Notes: generated from the letters alone by a model not told the origin. A stretch of 64,000 nt of DNA from Chitinophagaceae bacterium (GCA_947455605.1 CANGOX010000003.1:1-64000), one strand, 5' to 3'; positions 22,601 through 32,840 are shown, numbered from the stretch's first letter. Numbers and translations are program-made.

Positions 22601-23035
22601 GCTGAGGGTATCGCGTAATACTACTTTTTCAAATAATGCTTCGGGATAGGTAACAATGATCTTGCGGTTTCCTCCGGCAGATAATTTGGTCAATGCTTCT
22701 GTGCGAAGCATCACATGTGAACTATTAAGAAGTCTGAAATTTTTCCGGTTCTTGTAAGAAGAAGGAAAATAGAAAAGATCCAAAGCGTTGGTGAGATTCT
22801 CCAGTGTATTGTGAAAATAAGCAGCTTCTTCCGCATCATTCAACACAACAAGGTGGTTCAATTGCTGGCAGTTGGGGTGCATAAATACCGAGCTCACCAC
22901 AAATTCTGAACTGCTGCCCTGTAAGTTTTTAAGGAAGATCTTTTGGGGATCGGCAAAAAGAAGCCTGTCCGCCAGCTGAAAAAGCCGGGGGGAATGTTGG
23001 TACTGCTCAAGCAACACATTCAGGTTCATAGCCAC
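19634..23035 (-). CDS. mfd: transcription-repair coupling factor
   Basis: PGDYVTHIDHGVGTYSGL, CGDVGFGKTEVAIRAAF, LTLTATPIPRTLQFSLMGARDLSII, 1133 aa. Confidence 0.97.
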   Translation of the reverse strand: MAMNLNVLLEQYQHSPRLFQLADRLLFADPQKIFLKNLQGSSSEFVVSSVFMHPNCQQLNHLVVLNDAEEAAYFHNTLENLTNALDLFYFPSSYKNRKNFRLLNSSHVMLRTEALTKLSAGGNRKIIVTYPEALFEKVVLRDTLSSNIISIKANDTINLNSLMDLFVMYGFERTDFVYEPGQFALRGGILDIYSFGNEKPYRVELFGNEVDSIRIFDPETQLSERKLLQVNIIPNVETQFESDEKISLLEFVSENTIIWLKDWDVIKEKIVNQEDDLQGFIGMIDSGFRMHNSDEEDDTKIVKNVSWNDFVKAEIIEQQLGAKHIVEFGYKPHLAGFEIEFKTKTQPSFNRRFDLLINDLKAHEANGYCIYIFAEQVKQLERLNSIFADLQTEINFVPVATGIHAGFIDEDLKAVCYTDHQIFQRYHKYKVKQAYNKNKALTLKTLRDLQPGDYVTHIDHGVGTYSGLQKIEANGKVQEAVRIIYKDSDILYVNINSLHKISKYTGKEGTVPKINKLGSDVWNKLKEKTKAKVKEIAFDLIKLYAQRKAQQGFAHAPDNYMQTELEASFIYEDTPDQSKATADVKKDMESESPMDRLVCGDVGFGKTEVAIRAAFKTCLDGKQAAILVPTTILAFQHFKTFEERLKDFPVTVDYINRFKSSKEKKETLKRLEEGKIDIIIGTHGILGKEVKFKNLGLMVIDEEQKFGVGHKEKLKTLKTNVDCLTLTATPIPRTLQFSLMGARDLSIINTPPPNRQPIQTEVQVFNDDFIRDAIYYETERGGQVFFIHNRVHGLPEMCALIQGLCPDLSIGFAHGQLEGHELEERILDFIDKKYDVLVCTNIVESGVDIPNVNTIIVNNAHHFGLSDLHQLRGRVGRSNKKAFCYLLAPPMSTLPTDSRKRLQTLEQFSDLGSGFQIAMRDLDIRGAGNLLGGEQTGFMAEIGFEMYQKILEEAIRELKRNSFQDLFKEEISKQDDFVSDCTIDTDLEILLPDSYVESITERLSLYTRLDSCETEEQLMEFHAEMVDRFGPIPDKVEDLFTTVRCRWMGVALGFEKMTLKEDTLRCYFINRPDSPYFESQLFKKVLAYLQTGTNKARLKQTGRMFLLIVDNVKDMDAMQRFLKHMHEEVTGKK

Positions 23036-23140
23036 AAATCAATATCCATTTCCCGAAAAGGGGATGCAAAGATAGCTCTTAGCTTTTAGCAGTTAGCTAA
23101 CTGTAGTAAGAAAACTGATATTCCTCCTGAAAAATAGCTG

Positions 23141-23605
23141 TCAGAAGCTGGCTTTAGTGCTAACCGACAGTTTTACCTGGGTAAGCTTGCCTTCCTCCAC
23201 AGTAAATAAGGCAATATTGTTGTTTGCGTCGAACAGGTTGGCATAAAACTGGGTTCCCTGTTTAACAAACACGGAATAAGTACCTATTGGAAGGGCGATG
23301 GTAAAATTACCGGTACTGTCTGTGTCAACAGAAGCAACCAGTTTGGTTTGAATAGCCGTATAGCTAGGGGCGGTTCCCATGCGGCGAACCTGGCTGATAT
23401 TAGTAGGTTCATAAACAAGAACGGTTGTGGCTATGCCTTTGGGTACTACAGGAGGCCCGCCTTTCATGGGCATCTGGTTACCCATCACTTCGGTGATCTG
23501 TCCGGAAAAGCCTTGTGTAACAGCCGATGAATTCGCCTTTTTTACCGACGAACAGGCCATAAACGTTAAACTGAATAAAAAAAGAATAAAAAGTTTATGT
23601 TTCAT
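23141..23605 (-). CDS. hypothetical lipoprotein with carboxypeptidase-regulatory-like fold
   Basis: Lipobox FMACSS; DSTGNFTIALPIGTYSVFV. Confidence 0.65.
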   Translation of the reverse strand: MKHKLFILFLFSLTFMACSSVKKANSSAVTQGFSGQITEVMGNQMPMKGGPPVVPKGIATTVLVYEPTNISQVRRMGTAPSYTAIQTKLVASVDTDSTGNFTIALPIGTYSVFVKQGTQFYANLFDANNNIALFTVEEGKLTQVKLSVSTKASF

Positions 23606-23676
23606 ACATCACTTTGAACCCTGAAAGTATCTAATTTAGTGAATATTCTGCCTGATTTTTTCAGAAAACGGGCTGC

Positions 23677-26600
23677 TTGAAAATTTTTATGATTATGATG
23701 AAAAAAACAGTCCTTGTCATTGCCTTAATCTGCGGATTTGCCGGAATGGTATCAGCACAGGAATTTACAAACACCCGTATACTGAAACAGGCATCTGTTG
23801 GTTACAAGATATCCGGTGATGAGAACTATGCCAAAGCATTAGCAATGGCCAGAACCAAGGGCTGGTCTTTAACCATCAGTTCACGGGATGGAAGAGTAGG
23901 TACACTGGTGGGTGTTGATGATTTTGGTTTTCCCAAATATGTGATGACCAACAACAACACCATCGCTGCTGCCACTACCCGTGCCAATCAGCTTTGGCCC
24001 GGTGGTTCATCAGGATTAAGCCTTTCAGGAAGTTCAGCCAATATGAAAAACAAATTGGCCATCTGGGATGGAGGTTCTGTTTTAGGCACACACGTTGAAA
24101 TGGTTGGCCGTGTAACACAAAAAGATAACCCCTCAGCCACCAGTGATCACAGTACGCACGTAGCGGGCACTATGATCGCATCGGGTGTAAACCCCAGCGC
24201 CAAAGGAATGGCTTTTGGCATACAGGGACTGATCGCTTACGATTATGTAGGTGATCTGGCAGAAATAGCAACAGAAGCCCCTAACCTGCTTTTATCCAAC
24301 CACTCATATTCCATCGTTTCCGGCTGGAACTTTAACAGTTCACAAAACCGCTGGGAATTCAATGGTAAATCGGGTGATACAGAAGATTACAAATTTGGTT
24401 ACTATAGCAGTGATTCTCAGGCATTGGATTCTATTGCCTATAATGCCCCTTTTTACCTGATCGTGAAATCGGCCGGTAATAATCGTAATGAGAACGGACC
24501 CGCTGTAGGACAACCTTATTTCCGATATAACTCAAGTGGTCAGATGGCTTCTGCAGGTAACAGACCGGCAGGTATCAGCAGCAATGACAGTTATGATATC
24601 ATTTCATGGGATTGCGGTGCAAAAAATATTCTTACCGTTGGTGCCGTTAGCGGTTTGCCGGGTGGTTACAGCAGAAAAGAAGATGTTGTCATGTCTACCT
24701 TCAGCAGTTGGGGCCCAACAGATGACGGACGCATCAAACCCGATGTTGTGGCAGATGGCGTTAACGTATTATCGCCAATCAATACCACTACTACCAGTTA
24801 TGGCAGTTTCAGTGGAACCTCAATGTCTGCTCCCAATGCCACAGGTTCATTGCTTTTATTACAGGAATATTATTCGAAACTGAAAGGTGCTACTTCCTTC
24901 CTGCGTTCGGCCACCTTAAAAGGATTGGCGATACATACCGCAGATGAAGCCGGTGCTTCTGCAGGCCCGGATTACCAATATGGCTGGGGTTTGCTGAATG
25001 TGTTGAAAGCATCAGAGCTGATCACCAATTTTGCTGCGAAGAACAATGATACCACATCACCTACTCTTTTATATGAGAAAACATTGGCACAGGGCGGAAC
25101 TTTTTCTACCAATGTGATCGCAACAGGTAAAGGTGCTTTAAGGGCTACTATCTGCTGGACCGATGTGAAAGGAAACGTAGACAATGTGAACCTGATCAAT
25201 AACCGTGCAAAAAACCTGGTGAATGATCTTGACATCCGTATTACCAGAGGAGGCAGAACCTACCAGCCATGGACACTGGATGTGAACAATCCCTCTTTTG
25301 CAGCAGTGCCCGGTGATAATATTACCGACAATGTGGAGCGCATAGATATTGACAGCACCGTTCCAGGCCAGATCTACACCATCACCATAAGCCATAAAGG
25401 TACGTTGGCAAAAGGCTCACAGGCTTACTCATTGCTGGTTAGCGGTGTGGGAGGTGTTGCTTATTGCGCATCTACCTCAGGCGGCGGCGGAGCAAGGATC
25501 GACAGTGTGAACTTCAAGACCATCCATGTACTCAATTCTGCAGGATCAAAAACCTATACCAACAATACCAATTTTGTAGCGGATATAGAAGCCTCACAAA
25601 CCATTCCGATCTCTATTCGCACCAGTACGGCAGATGCAACCACCAATCCAAGGATCGTAAAAGTGTTTATCGATTATAACAATAACGGTACGTTTGAAAC
25701 ATCCGAACTGGCAGCCACCAGTGGTGTACTGGCATCAACCTCTACAGTATTTAACGGAAATATTACTACGCCATCCGGCCTCACCGTTGGCAATATCTGC
25801 CTGATGCGGATCATCGTGCAGGAAACGTCTACCGCAGCTGATATTGTTGCCTGCGGCACTTATGGAAAGGGTGAAACCCAGGATTACCGGGTTAGAGTAG
25901 TCAATGCTTCCAATGATATGTCCATTAGCGAGATCGTTGCACCTTCTGCAACTGACTGCGGAAGCGGTGCACAATACCTTACGGTTAAGATCAAGAATAA
26001 CGGTTCGGTTGACCAAACGAATATTCCTTTAACAGCTTCTATCGTTAACGGAACTACAACGGTTGCTAATCTGGCCTTTACTTATCCCGGACCCATACAG
26101 GCATTGTCTACGGTTACTTATACATTCCAGTCGCCATTTGCTACAACGGGTGGAACTACGTATACTATCACAGCTGCCACCAATGCTACCAGCGATCAGA
26201 ACGCAAGTAATAACAGCCTTGTCTCTACTTTTAGTACAGCTGCTAAACCAGCTGCCGTTTCAGCAGCAGGAAATATCTGCGGAACCAATGTAACCCTGAA
26301 AGTAAACAGTCCGGATCTGTCTAATTATTTCTGGTATTCAACAGCCACAACAACTTCACCATTTGCAACCGGTTCAACAGTAACAACCACCACCATCCCT
26401 ACTGATAAGACCTATTATGTTGCAAAAGAAGCCAGAACAGGTGTTGGTCCAGCCAATAAAACTGTTTTCTCTTCTGGAGGCTATAATATATTCGGAGGAA
26501 ACTATGTAAAGTTCAACAACACGGTTCCTATCATTATTGAAACAGCCCGTTTATATGTTGGTTACCCTGGACAGGTAAAGATTACATTAGGAAATATTGT

Positions 26601-27498
26601 TAGTGAAGATCTGACAACCGGCGGCTATTCATACCAGCCATTGGGTCAAACCATACTGGATGTATATGCCACAACCCCTACTCCTACACCTGGTGCCGTT
26701 ACCGGTAACCCAGTGGCAGATACCGGGGCTATTTATTATCTAAACATTCCGGTAAGTACCACTGGAGATCATGTTTTGATCGTAGAATGTTTAAGAAGCC
26801 AGGGTAGATCTGATAGTGCTACTTTATTCAGGAACAATAGTATCACCGGTACCACTACTTACCCAATGAGTATACCTAATATCGTTTCCATTACCGGTAA
26901 CAGTGCCCATACCGGAACTGCACAGGAATCGCAGTTCTATTATTTCTTTTATGATACCAAGGTGAATACCGGCGCCTGCGTAAGTGATAGGGTGGCAGTA
27001 GTAGCCACAACGGCAGCCGTACCGGTGATCACACAATCGGCCGACTCCTTGGTGAGCAGTATCACTTCGGGTAACCAATGGTTTCTGAATGACACAACGG
27101 TCATTAGTGGTGCTACGGGCAAAAACTATAAACCAACTAAATCAGGTAAATACAAAGTGATTGTTACAGATGCATTTGGATGTCAGCAAACTTCCAATAC
27201 TATCTCATTTGTAGCAACAGCCATCAATAATGTATCAGCTACCGAAATCAAACTAAGCGTATCGCCTAATCCAAACAGAGGGGTATTCAATCTCTCATTT
27301 GAAGTATCAGGAAAGGCAGATCTTACTATTGATATTTTGAGTGCATCGGGGCAGAAAGTCTATAACAGTTCGATACCTGATTTTAGCGGAAAATATTCCA
27401 AACAGCTCAGTCTGGATGGGGTAAGTTCAGAATTTTATATTCTGAAGATCCAACATAACAAGAAAAATTATGTACAAAAGATCCTTATTCAGCGGTAA
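23677..27498 (+). CDS. secreted S8 subtilisin-like peptidase, GEVED and CARDB-like regions, T9SS type-A sorting domain
   Basis: DHSTHVAGTMIASG, FSGTSMSAPNATG; FIDYNNNGTFETSE...KGETQDYRVRV; C-terminal LSVSPNPNRGVFNLSF...YVQKILIQR. Confidence 0.9.
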   Translation: MKIFMIMMKKTVLVIALICGFAGMVSAQEFTNTRILKQASVGYKISGDENYAKALAMARTKGWSLTISSRDGRVGTLVGVDDFGFPKYVMTNNNTIAAATTRANQLWPGGSSGLSLSGSSANMKNKLAIWDGGSVLGTHVEMVGRVTQKDNPSATSDHSTHVAGTMIASGVNPSAKGMAFGIQGLIAYDYVGDLAEIATEAPNLLLSNHSYSIVSGWNFNSSQNRWEFNGKSGDTEDYKFGYYSSDSQALDSIAYNAPFYLIVKSAGNNRNENGPAVGQPYFRYNSSGQMASAGNRPAGISSNDSYDIISWDCGAKNILTVGAVSGLPGGYSRKEDVVMSTFSSWGPTDDGRIKPDVVADGVNVLSPINTTTTSYGSFSGTSMSAPNATGSLLLLQEYYSKLKGATSFLRSATLKGLAIHTADEAGASAGPDYQYGWGLLNVLKASELITNFAAKNNDTTSPTLLYEKTLAQGGTFSTNVIATGKGALRATICWTDVKGNVDNVNLINNRAKNLVNDLDIRITRGGRTYQPWTLDVNNPSFAAVPGDNITDNVERIDIDSTVPGQIYTITISHKGTLAKGSQAYSLLVSGVGGVAYCASTSGGGGARIDSVNFKTIHVLNSAGSKTYTNNTNFVADIEASQTIPISIRTSTADATTNPRIVKVFIDYNNNGTFETSELAATSGVLASTSTVFNGNITTPSGLTVGNICLMRIIVQETSTAADIVACGTYGKGETQDYRVRVVNASNDMSISEIVAPSATDCGSGAQYLTVKIKNNGSVDQTNIPLTASIVNGTTTVANLAFTYPGPIQALSTVTYTFQSPFATTGGTTYTITAATNATSDQNASNNSLVSTFSTAAKPAAVSAAGNICGTNVTLKVNSPDLSNYFWYSTATTTSPFATGSTVTTTTIPTDKTYYVAKEARTGVGPANKTVFSSGGYNIFGGNYVKFNNTVPIIIETARLYVGYPGQVKITLGNIVSEDLTTGGYSYQPLGQTILDVYATTPTPTPGAVTGNPVADTGAIYYLNIPVSTTGDHVLIVECLRSQGRSDSATLFRNNSITGTTTYPMSIPNIVSITGNSAHTGTAQESQFYYFFYDTKVNTGACVSDRVAVVATTAAVPVITQSADSLVSSITSGNQWFLNDTTVISGATGKNYKPTKSGKYKVIVTDAFGCQQTSNTISFVATAINNVSATEIKLSVSPNPNRGVFNLSFEVSGKADLTIDILSASGQKVYNSSIPDFSGKYSKQLSLDGVSSEFYILKIQHNKKNYVQKILIQR

Positions 27499-27508
27499 AT
27501 ACGGGTAA

Positions 27509-27559
27509 AATCAATAAAAAAGGCATCCCGCTTACAGCGGGATGCCTTTTTTATTGATT
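27509..27559. terminator. strong intrinsic terminator after the S8 peptidase
   Basis: Perfect 23-bp stem AATCAATAAAAAAGGCATCCCGC / GCGGGATGCCTTTTTTATTGATT with 5-nt loop. Confidence 0.92.
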
Positions 27560-27576
27560 GATATTGATTGCGTTTG

Positions 27577-27584
27577 TACCTTTG
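27577..27584 (+). promoter_or_regulatory. -7 element TACCTTTG
   Basis: Matches TAnnTTTG; lies inside the track ORF, supporting the ATG at 27633. Confidence 0.5.
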
Positions 27585-27632
27585 AAACGGATATGTCCGA
27601 TACCTATTTTAGCACAAAGAAAAAAAAGCGCC

Positions 27633-28361
27633 ATGTTAGAACCCTGGAGAACCGGTAAGGTAATCAAAATTGAAAACGCTACCGCCTTAACAAGAAGATT
27701 CTGGATACAGGTACCCGAAGTTGAATCCTTCGATTTTAAACCCGGCCAGTTTGTAACACTTGACCTTCCCATTCACGAGCAGAAAAATAAACGTTGGAGA
27801 AGTTATTCCATTTCTTCTGCACCTGATGGTACCAATGTGTTTGAGTTGGTGATCGTATTTCTTGAGGGAGGATTAGGCACAACTTATCTGTTTAACCATG
27901 TATCGGTAGGTAGTGAATTAATACTTCGCGGCCCACAAGGTAAATTCACCTTACCAGAGCCGATCAACGAAAATCTGTATTTCATTTGTACGGGAACTGG
28001 TATTGCGCCATTCCATTCAATGGCTCATTTTATACATTCACATAAATTGCCGCATCAGGAAGTTCACTTGATCTTCGGTTGTCGGAAATTTGAAGATGGA
28101 TTATATATTGATGAATTAAAGGAACTTGAAAAAATGGAGCCCGGTTTCCATTTTCACCCATGTTATTCAAGGGAAACCGAAGTGCCCGATGGATCATACA
28201 AAGGCTATGTACACCCTGTATATGAAGCACTCACAGATCATGGTAAGAAACCCGCTAAATTCTTTTTATGCGGCTGGAAGAATATGATCGACGAAGCAAA
28301 GGAACGCATTGTGGCCATGGGTTATGATAAGAAAGCGATTCATCTGGAGGTTTACGGATAA
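27633..28361 (+). CDS. ferredoxin-NADP reductase-like FAD/NAD-binding oxidoreductase
   Basis: RSYSISSAPDG, GPQGKFTLPE, FICTGTGIAPFHSM; start revised from 27558. Confidence 0.88.
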   Translation: MLEPWRTGKVIKIENATALTRRFWIQVPEVESFDFKPGQFVTLDLPIHEQKNKRWRSYSISSAPDGTNVFELVIVFLEGGLGTTYLFNHVSVGSELILRGPQGKFTLPEPINENLYFICTGTGIAPFHSMAHFIHSHKLPHQEVHLIFGCRKFEDGLYIDELKELEKMEPGFHFHPCYSRETEVPDGSYKGYVHPVYEALTDHGKKPAKFFLCGWKNMIDEAKERIVAMGYDKKAIHLEVYG

Positions 28362-28394
28362 TAGCAATTTGAAAATGTAGCAACTTTAAAATAC

Positions 28395-28432
28395 GAAAAT
28401 GAGGTTTGTTTTAATTAACAAACCTCATTTTC
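28395..28432. terminator. bidirectional intrinsic terminator between the oxidoreductase and glyS
   Basis: Perfect 16-bp GAAAATGAGGTTTGTT/AACAAACCTCATTTTC, loop TTAATT. Confidence 0.88.
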
Positions 28433-28453
28433 ATATCAGCTTATTCATAAATG

Positions 28454-29899
28454 CTACATCATCTGTTCCAAAACCAGATCCTTGATCTTACTCATCAACA
28501 CCCTTTCCTGCACCATAGTGTCACGATAACGGATGGTTACGGTCTGGTCTTCTTTGGTCTGGTGATCGATCGTTACACAGAAAGGAGTACCGATGGCATC
28601 CTGTCTTCTGTATCGTTTACCGATCGCATCTTTTTCTTCGTAAAAACATTTAAAATAAGGTTTGCACTCATCCATCAGTTCACGCGCAATTTCTGGCAAA
28701 CCATCTTTTTTGGTGAGTGGAAGAATCGCAAGTTTCATGGGTGCAAGCTTCGCAGGTATATGCAAAACCACACGACTATCCGTTGAGCCGTCTTCTTTGG
28801 CAATGGTCTCTTCTTCGTAGGCATTGGCCAAGATCAGCAGGAACATTCTGTCTAAGCCAATAGAGGTTTCCACCACATACGGCACATAGTTCTGGTTGAT
28901 CTCTGTATCAAAATACTGCATCTTCTTTTTGCTGAACTTCTGGTGCTGGCTCAGGTCAAAATCACTTCTTGAATGGATGCCTTCCACTTCTTTAAAACCA
29001 AATGGAAATTCATATTCAATATCACAGGCCTCTTTAGCGTAATGTGCCAGTTTTACATGGTCATGATACCGGTATTTTTCAGGAGCAATGCCCAGACTTA
29101 AATGCCATTTCAATCTGGCCTCTTTCCAATATTGGTACCATTCACCTTCAGTGCCGGGACGAACAAAGAACTGCATTTCCATCTGCTCAAATTCGCGCAT
29201 GCGGAAAATAAACTGACGGGCCACGATTTCGTTACGGAAAGCTTTACCGGTTTGTGCAATACCAAAAGGGATTTTCATCCTTGCGGTCTTTTGTACGTTC
29301 AGGAAGTTCACAAAAATACCCTGTGCAGTTTCCGGTCGCAGGTAGATGGTATCCGCATCTTCAGCCACGGAACCCAATTGGGTAGAGAACATCAGGTTGA
29401 ACTGACGTATGTCGGTCCAATTGGCCGTGCCACTTACCGAACAAACAATTTTCTGATCGATGATCAGTTGCTTAACGGCGGCAAAATCTTCCAGCGCCAG
29501 TAAACTATCCATGGCTGCCAGTAAGGCATCTGCTGCAACAGTATCTCCTTTTTCTCTCAAGATATCTGCTTTGGCTTCCAGCAAATGATCTACCCGGTAT
29601 CTTTTGTTACTGTCGCGGTTATCGATCATCGGGTCGCTGAAATTATCAACGTGGCCGCTGGCTTTCCAGGTGGTAGGATGCATGAATATGGCTGCATCAA
29701 TACCCACAATATTTTCGTGTAACTGGGTCATGCTCTTCCACCAGTAATCGCGGATATTCTTTTTTAATTCACTGCCGTATGGGCCATAATCATACACGGC
29801 ACTAAGGCCATCATAGATCTCACTACTGGGAAATACAAATCCATACTCTTTGGCATGCGAAATAATTGCCTGAAACTGGTTGTCTTGCTGTATACTCAT
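28454..29899 (-). CDS. glyS: glycine--tRNA ligase
   Basis: GFVFPSSEIYDGLSAVYDYGPYGSELKKNI, RPETAQGIFVNF, IGLDRMFL. Confidence 0.96.
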   Translation of the reverse strand: MSIQQDNQFQAIISHAKEYGFVFPSSEIYDGLSAVYDYGPYGSELKKNIRDYWWKSMTQLHENIVGIDAAIFMHPTTWKASGHVDNFSDPMIDNRDSNKRYRVDHLLEAKADILREKGDTVAADALLAAMDSLLALEDFAAVKQLIIDQKIVCSVSGTANWTDIRQFNLMFSTQLGSVAEDADTIYLRPETAQGIFVNFLNVQKTARMKIPFGIAQTGKAFRNEIVARQFIFRMREFEQMEMQFFVRPGTEGEWYQYWKEARLKWHLSLGIAPEKYRYHDHVKLAHYAKEACDIEYEFPFGFKEVEGIHSRSDFDLSQHQKFSKKKMQYFDTEINQNYVPYVVETSIGLDRMFLLILANAYEEETIAKEDGSTDSRVVLHIPAKLAPMKLAILPLTKKDGLPEIARELMDECKPYFKCFYEEKDAIGKRYRRQDAIGTPFCVTIDHQTKEDQTVTIRYRDTMVQERVLMSKIKDLVLEQMM

Positions 29900-30049
29900 A
29901 ACGCCGCAAAAATATGCTTTTACCCTTGCTCTGCGAAACCTACCGGCATAGCTTTCGGGAGAAAAAACGCCAAAAAAGCACGTTTATCCAAAAGATTATG
30001 CCCCTTACGATAAAAAAATTAGATTAGACCATCCAAAACCGAGGACTAT

Positions 30050-31444
30050 ATGCTTAAAAAATGCTTTCTCCTTTTATGCCTGTTTCCACTGCTGCTGCAG
30101 GCCCAGCAAAATACCGAGTACCCAAACGATTATCTTTCCCCTGCATTTCATGCAGGCAGAAGGGCGGCTGTGAGGGAAATGATGCCTAAGCACTCCGTGG
30201 CCTTATTCTTTGCCTCACAGGTTCGTAACCGGAATAATGATGTGGATTTTGTATATGCACAGAATAAGAATTTCTATTATCTGACCGGACTGGAAGAACC
30301 CAATTCCCTGTTACTGATCTTTAAAGAGCCCGTTACAATATTGGATAAGACCGGCACCGAATTCTTGTTTGTACAACCCCGAAATCCGGCCAGAGAAATG
30401 TGGACAGGCAAAATATTGGGAGTGGATGGGGTAAAAGAAACCTGTAAGATCGAAAATGTATTTACGCACGACAAATTCAATTATGCGACCATTGACATGA
30501 GTAAGGTTGACTCAGTTATGACCACTTTTTATACCGAAGGGATCCTGCAGAAATATTACGGACGCGGAGGTGTTGATCCCTTATCCAGAATGGCACAGGT
30601 AGTTGATAGTGCAATGACCTTACAGAAAAAACCGAATGCATCACGAACCATTACCAATATCATACGTGGCTTACGCGCTGTGAAGCAACCGGAAGAGATT
30701 GCGATACTTGAAAAAGTAGTGGCCATGAGCGTACAGGGGCATAATGAAGTGATGAAAGCTACCAAACCCAATATGACAGAATACCAGGCCCAGGCCATTA
30801 TGGAATATATGTTCAAAAAGAACGGATCAGAATTTGTGGGTTATCCAAGCATTAACGGATCGGGAGAGAATACCTGCATTCTCCATTATGAGAGTAATCA
30901 ACGTTTGATGAAAGATGGCGATCTGTTATTAAGCGATTGTGCGGCCGAATACCATGGCTATAGTGCCGATGTAACCCGTACCATTCCCGTGAACGGAAAA
31001 TTCAGTCCGGAACAAAAGATCATTTACGAATTGGTACTGATGGCCCAGGATTCAGCCTTTCTTCAATGCAAGTCTGGCAATGCTTCCAATGAACCTCACA
31101 AAGCAGCTTTACGAGTGATCACAGAAGGATTGAAAAAACTCGGAATCATTACTTCTGATGCAGAAGTGAGAAATTATTTCCCACATGGCACTTCGCATGG
31201 CCTGGGATTGGATGTGCATGACCCCAATCCGCCCAAACTGGAGCCTGGAGCGGTTTTTACAGTAGAGCCGGGCATTTATATTCCTCCGGGAAGTAAATGT
31301 GATCAGAAATGGTGGAATATTGGTGTAAGGATAGAAGATGATATCCTGATCACAGCCACAGGCTATAAAAATCTTTCGGCAGGTAGTCCGAGAACCGTTG
31401 CAGAAATTGAAAAAATGGCTAAGCAGAAAAGTATCTTTAAATAA
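30050..31444 (+). CDS. aminopeptidase P (Xaa-Pro aminopeptidase) family, secreted
   Basis: Signal peptide; LLSDCAAEYHGYSADVTRTIPV, HGTSHGLGLDVHD, FTVEPGIYIP. Confidence 0.92.
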   Translation: MLKKCFLLLCLFPLLLQAQQNTEYPNDYLSPAFHAGRRAAVREMMPKHSVALFFASQVRNRNNDVDFVYAQNKNFYYLTGLEEPNSLLLIFKEPVTILDKTGTEFLFVQPRNPAREMWTGKILGVDGVKETCKIENVFTHDKFNYATIDMSKVDSVMTTFYTEGILQKYYGRGGVDPLSRMAQVVDSAMTLQKKPNASRTITNIIRGLRAVKQPEEIAILEKVVAMSVQGHNEVMKATKPNMTEYQAQAIMEYMFKKNGSEFVGYPSINGSGENTCILHYESNQRLMKDGDLLLSDCAAEYHGYSADVTRTIPVNGKFSPEQKIIYELVLMAQDSAFLQCKSGNASNEPHKAALRVITEGLKKLGIITSDAEVRNYFPHGTSHGLGLDVHDPNPPKLEPGAVFTVEPGIYIPPGSKCDQKWWNIGVRIEDDILITATGYKNLSAGSPRTVAEIEKMAKQKSIFK

Positions 31445-31460
31445 TGCTTAGACTGCAGAA

Positions 31461-31495
31461 AATAATACTGCCACAAAATGGCGGTATTATTTTTT
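31461..31495 (+). terminator. intrinsic terminator, overlaps end of convergent 31487 gene
   Basis: AATAATACTGCCA caaaa TGGCGGTATTATT + T-run. Confidence 0.8.
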
Positions 31496-32482
31496 TTCAG
31501 GCACCGGATCGGTTTTAGATTCCACCACACTTACGGAGGTATTGGTAACTACCGGTTTTACCTGAACAAGTAGCGAAGCTTTATTCTCGAGTTCAATTTC
31601 CTGTATCCATACCGCATAATCATTGGGATAAATATTTCTGCCGGTTCTGATAGCATAAGCCCTTGTAAAACAGGCACCAAAATAGAGGATGCAGGAAGAA
31701 TAATAGACCCATAGTAAAATAATCACAACAGAACCGGCTGCACCATAGGTAGAACTGATATGGGTTTTGCCAAGATAATAGCTGATGGCAAATTTGCCGA
31801 GCATAAAAAGAAACGCCGTGGTAATGGCACCTGTAAACACATCACGCCAATGCATACGGGCATCGGGCAGTACTTTGAAAATAACTGCAAATAAAAAACT
31901 GATGGTAATAAATGTGATGAATAAATTAATCCCATAGGCCACATACACAGCTATTTCAGGAAAAAATTTAAGTAACTGCAGGCCCAACATATCCAATAAA
32001 GAATTCACCACCAGCGACACAAGCAGGATAAATCCGATACTCACAACCATGGAAAAACTTAGTACACGGTTTACTACCAGCTTCAGCCACCCTTTCTTGG
32101 GCTTGGCTTTTAGGCGCCAGATATAATTGATCGAATCCTGTATTTCTGCAAACACACCGGTAGCAGCAAAAATCAGCGCGCAGATCCCCACTACTGAAGC
32201 CCATGTGATATCCTTTGAAATGGTTGCATTTTTTATTACCTCTTCTATCTGTAAAGCGGCATCTGCACCGATAAACCCCTGGATATGCTGAAAAATGGTT
32301 CCTTCAACAGCATTGCGCCCATAAAAAATATCCAGAAGGCTTATGATCACAATGAGCATGGGTGCTATGGAGAAGATCGTATAATAGGCGAGAGCCGCAC
32401 TCATGCGTAATGATTTGTTATCAGCAAAATCAAAGAGCGATTCTTTTAAGATTGGAAACAAATTTTTAAAGTGCCATTTCAT
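31487..32482 (-). CDS. YihY/BrkB family inner-membrane protein
   Basis: RMSAALAYYTIFSIAPMLIV, WASVVGICALIFAATGVFAEIQDSINYIW. Confidence 0.92.
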   Translation of the reverse strand: MKWHFKNLFPILKESLFDFADNKSLRMSAALAYYTIFSIAPMLIVIISLLDIFYGRNAVEGTIFQHIQGFIGADAALQIEEVIKNATISKDITWASVVGICALIFAATGVFAEIQDSINYIWRLKAKPKKGWLKLVVNRVLSFSMVVSIGFILLVSLVVNSLLDMLGLQLLKFFPEIAVYVAYGINLFITFITISFLFAVIFKVLPDARMHWRDVFTGAITTAFLFMLGKFAISYYLGKTHISSTYGAAGSVVIILLWVYYSSCILYFGACFTRAYAIRTGRNIYPNDYAVWIQEIELENKASLLVQVKPVVTNTSVSVVESKTDPVPEKK

Positions 32483-32507
32483 TATCCGTAATGTAAGCTA
32501 TTTGCAT

Positions 32508-32834
32508 TTAATGCAGTTTCTCATTGTCTTTATGACGGTTGGCATCACGGATATTTTTTTTCTCAAAATTTTTCTGCAGAGCCGTAGTCAGGTCAACCCC
32601 TGTTTGATTGGCCAGACAGATCAATACCCATAATACATCTGCCATTTCATCGGCAATCTCTTTACTCTTATCAGACTCTTTAAACGATTGTTCCCCATAG
32701 GTACGAACCATTAACCTGCTTAATTCACCAACCTCTTCCATCAGGATACCCAGGTTCGTTAATTCATTAAAATAACGAACACCAACAGTTTTGATCCATT
32801 CATCAACCTGTAATTGTGCTTGTTCAAGAGTCAT
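32508..32834 (-). CDS. MazG-like nucleotide pyrophosphohydrolase
   Basis: LTNLGILMEEVGELSRLMVRTYGEQ, KEIADEMADVLWVLICLAN. Confidence 0.9.
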   Translation of the reverse strand: MTLEQAQLQVDEWIKTVGVRYFNELTNLGILMEEVGELSRLMVRTYGEQSFKESDKSKEIADEMADVLWVLICLANQTGVDLTTALQKNFEKKNIRDANRHKDNEKLH

Positions 32835-32840
32835 GATCTA

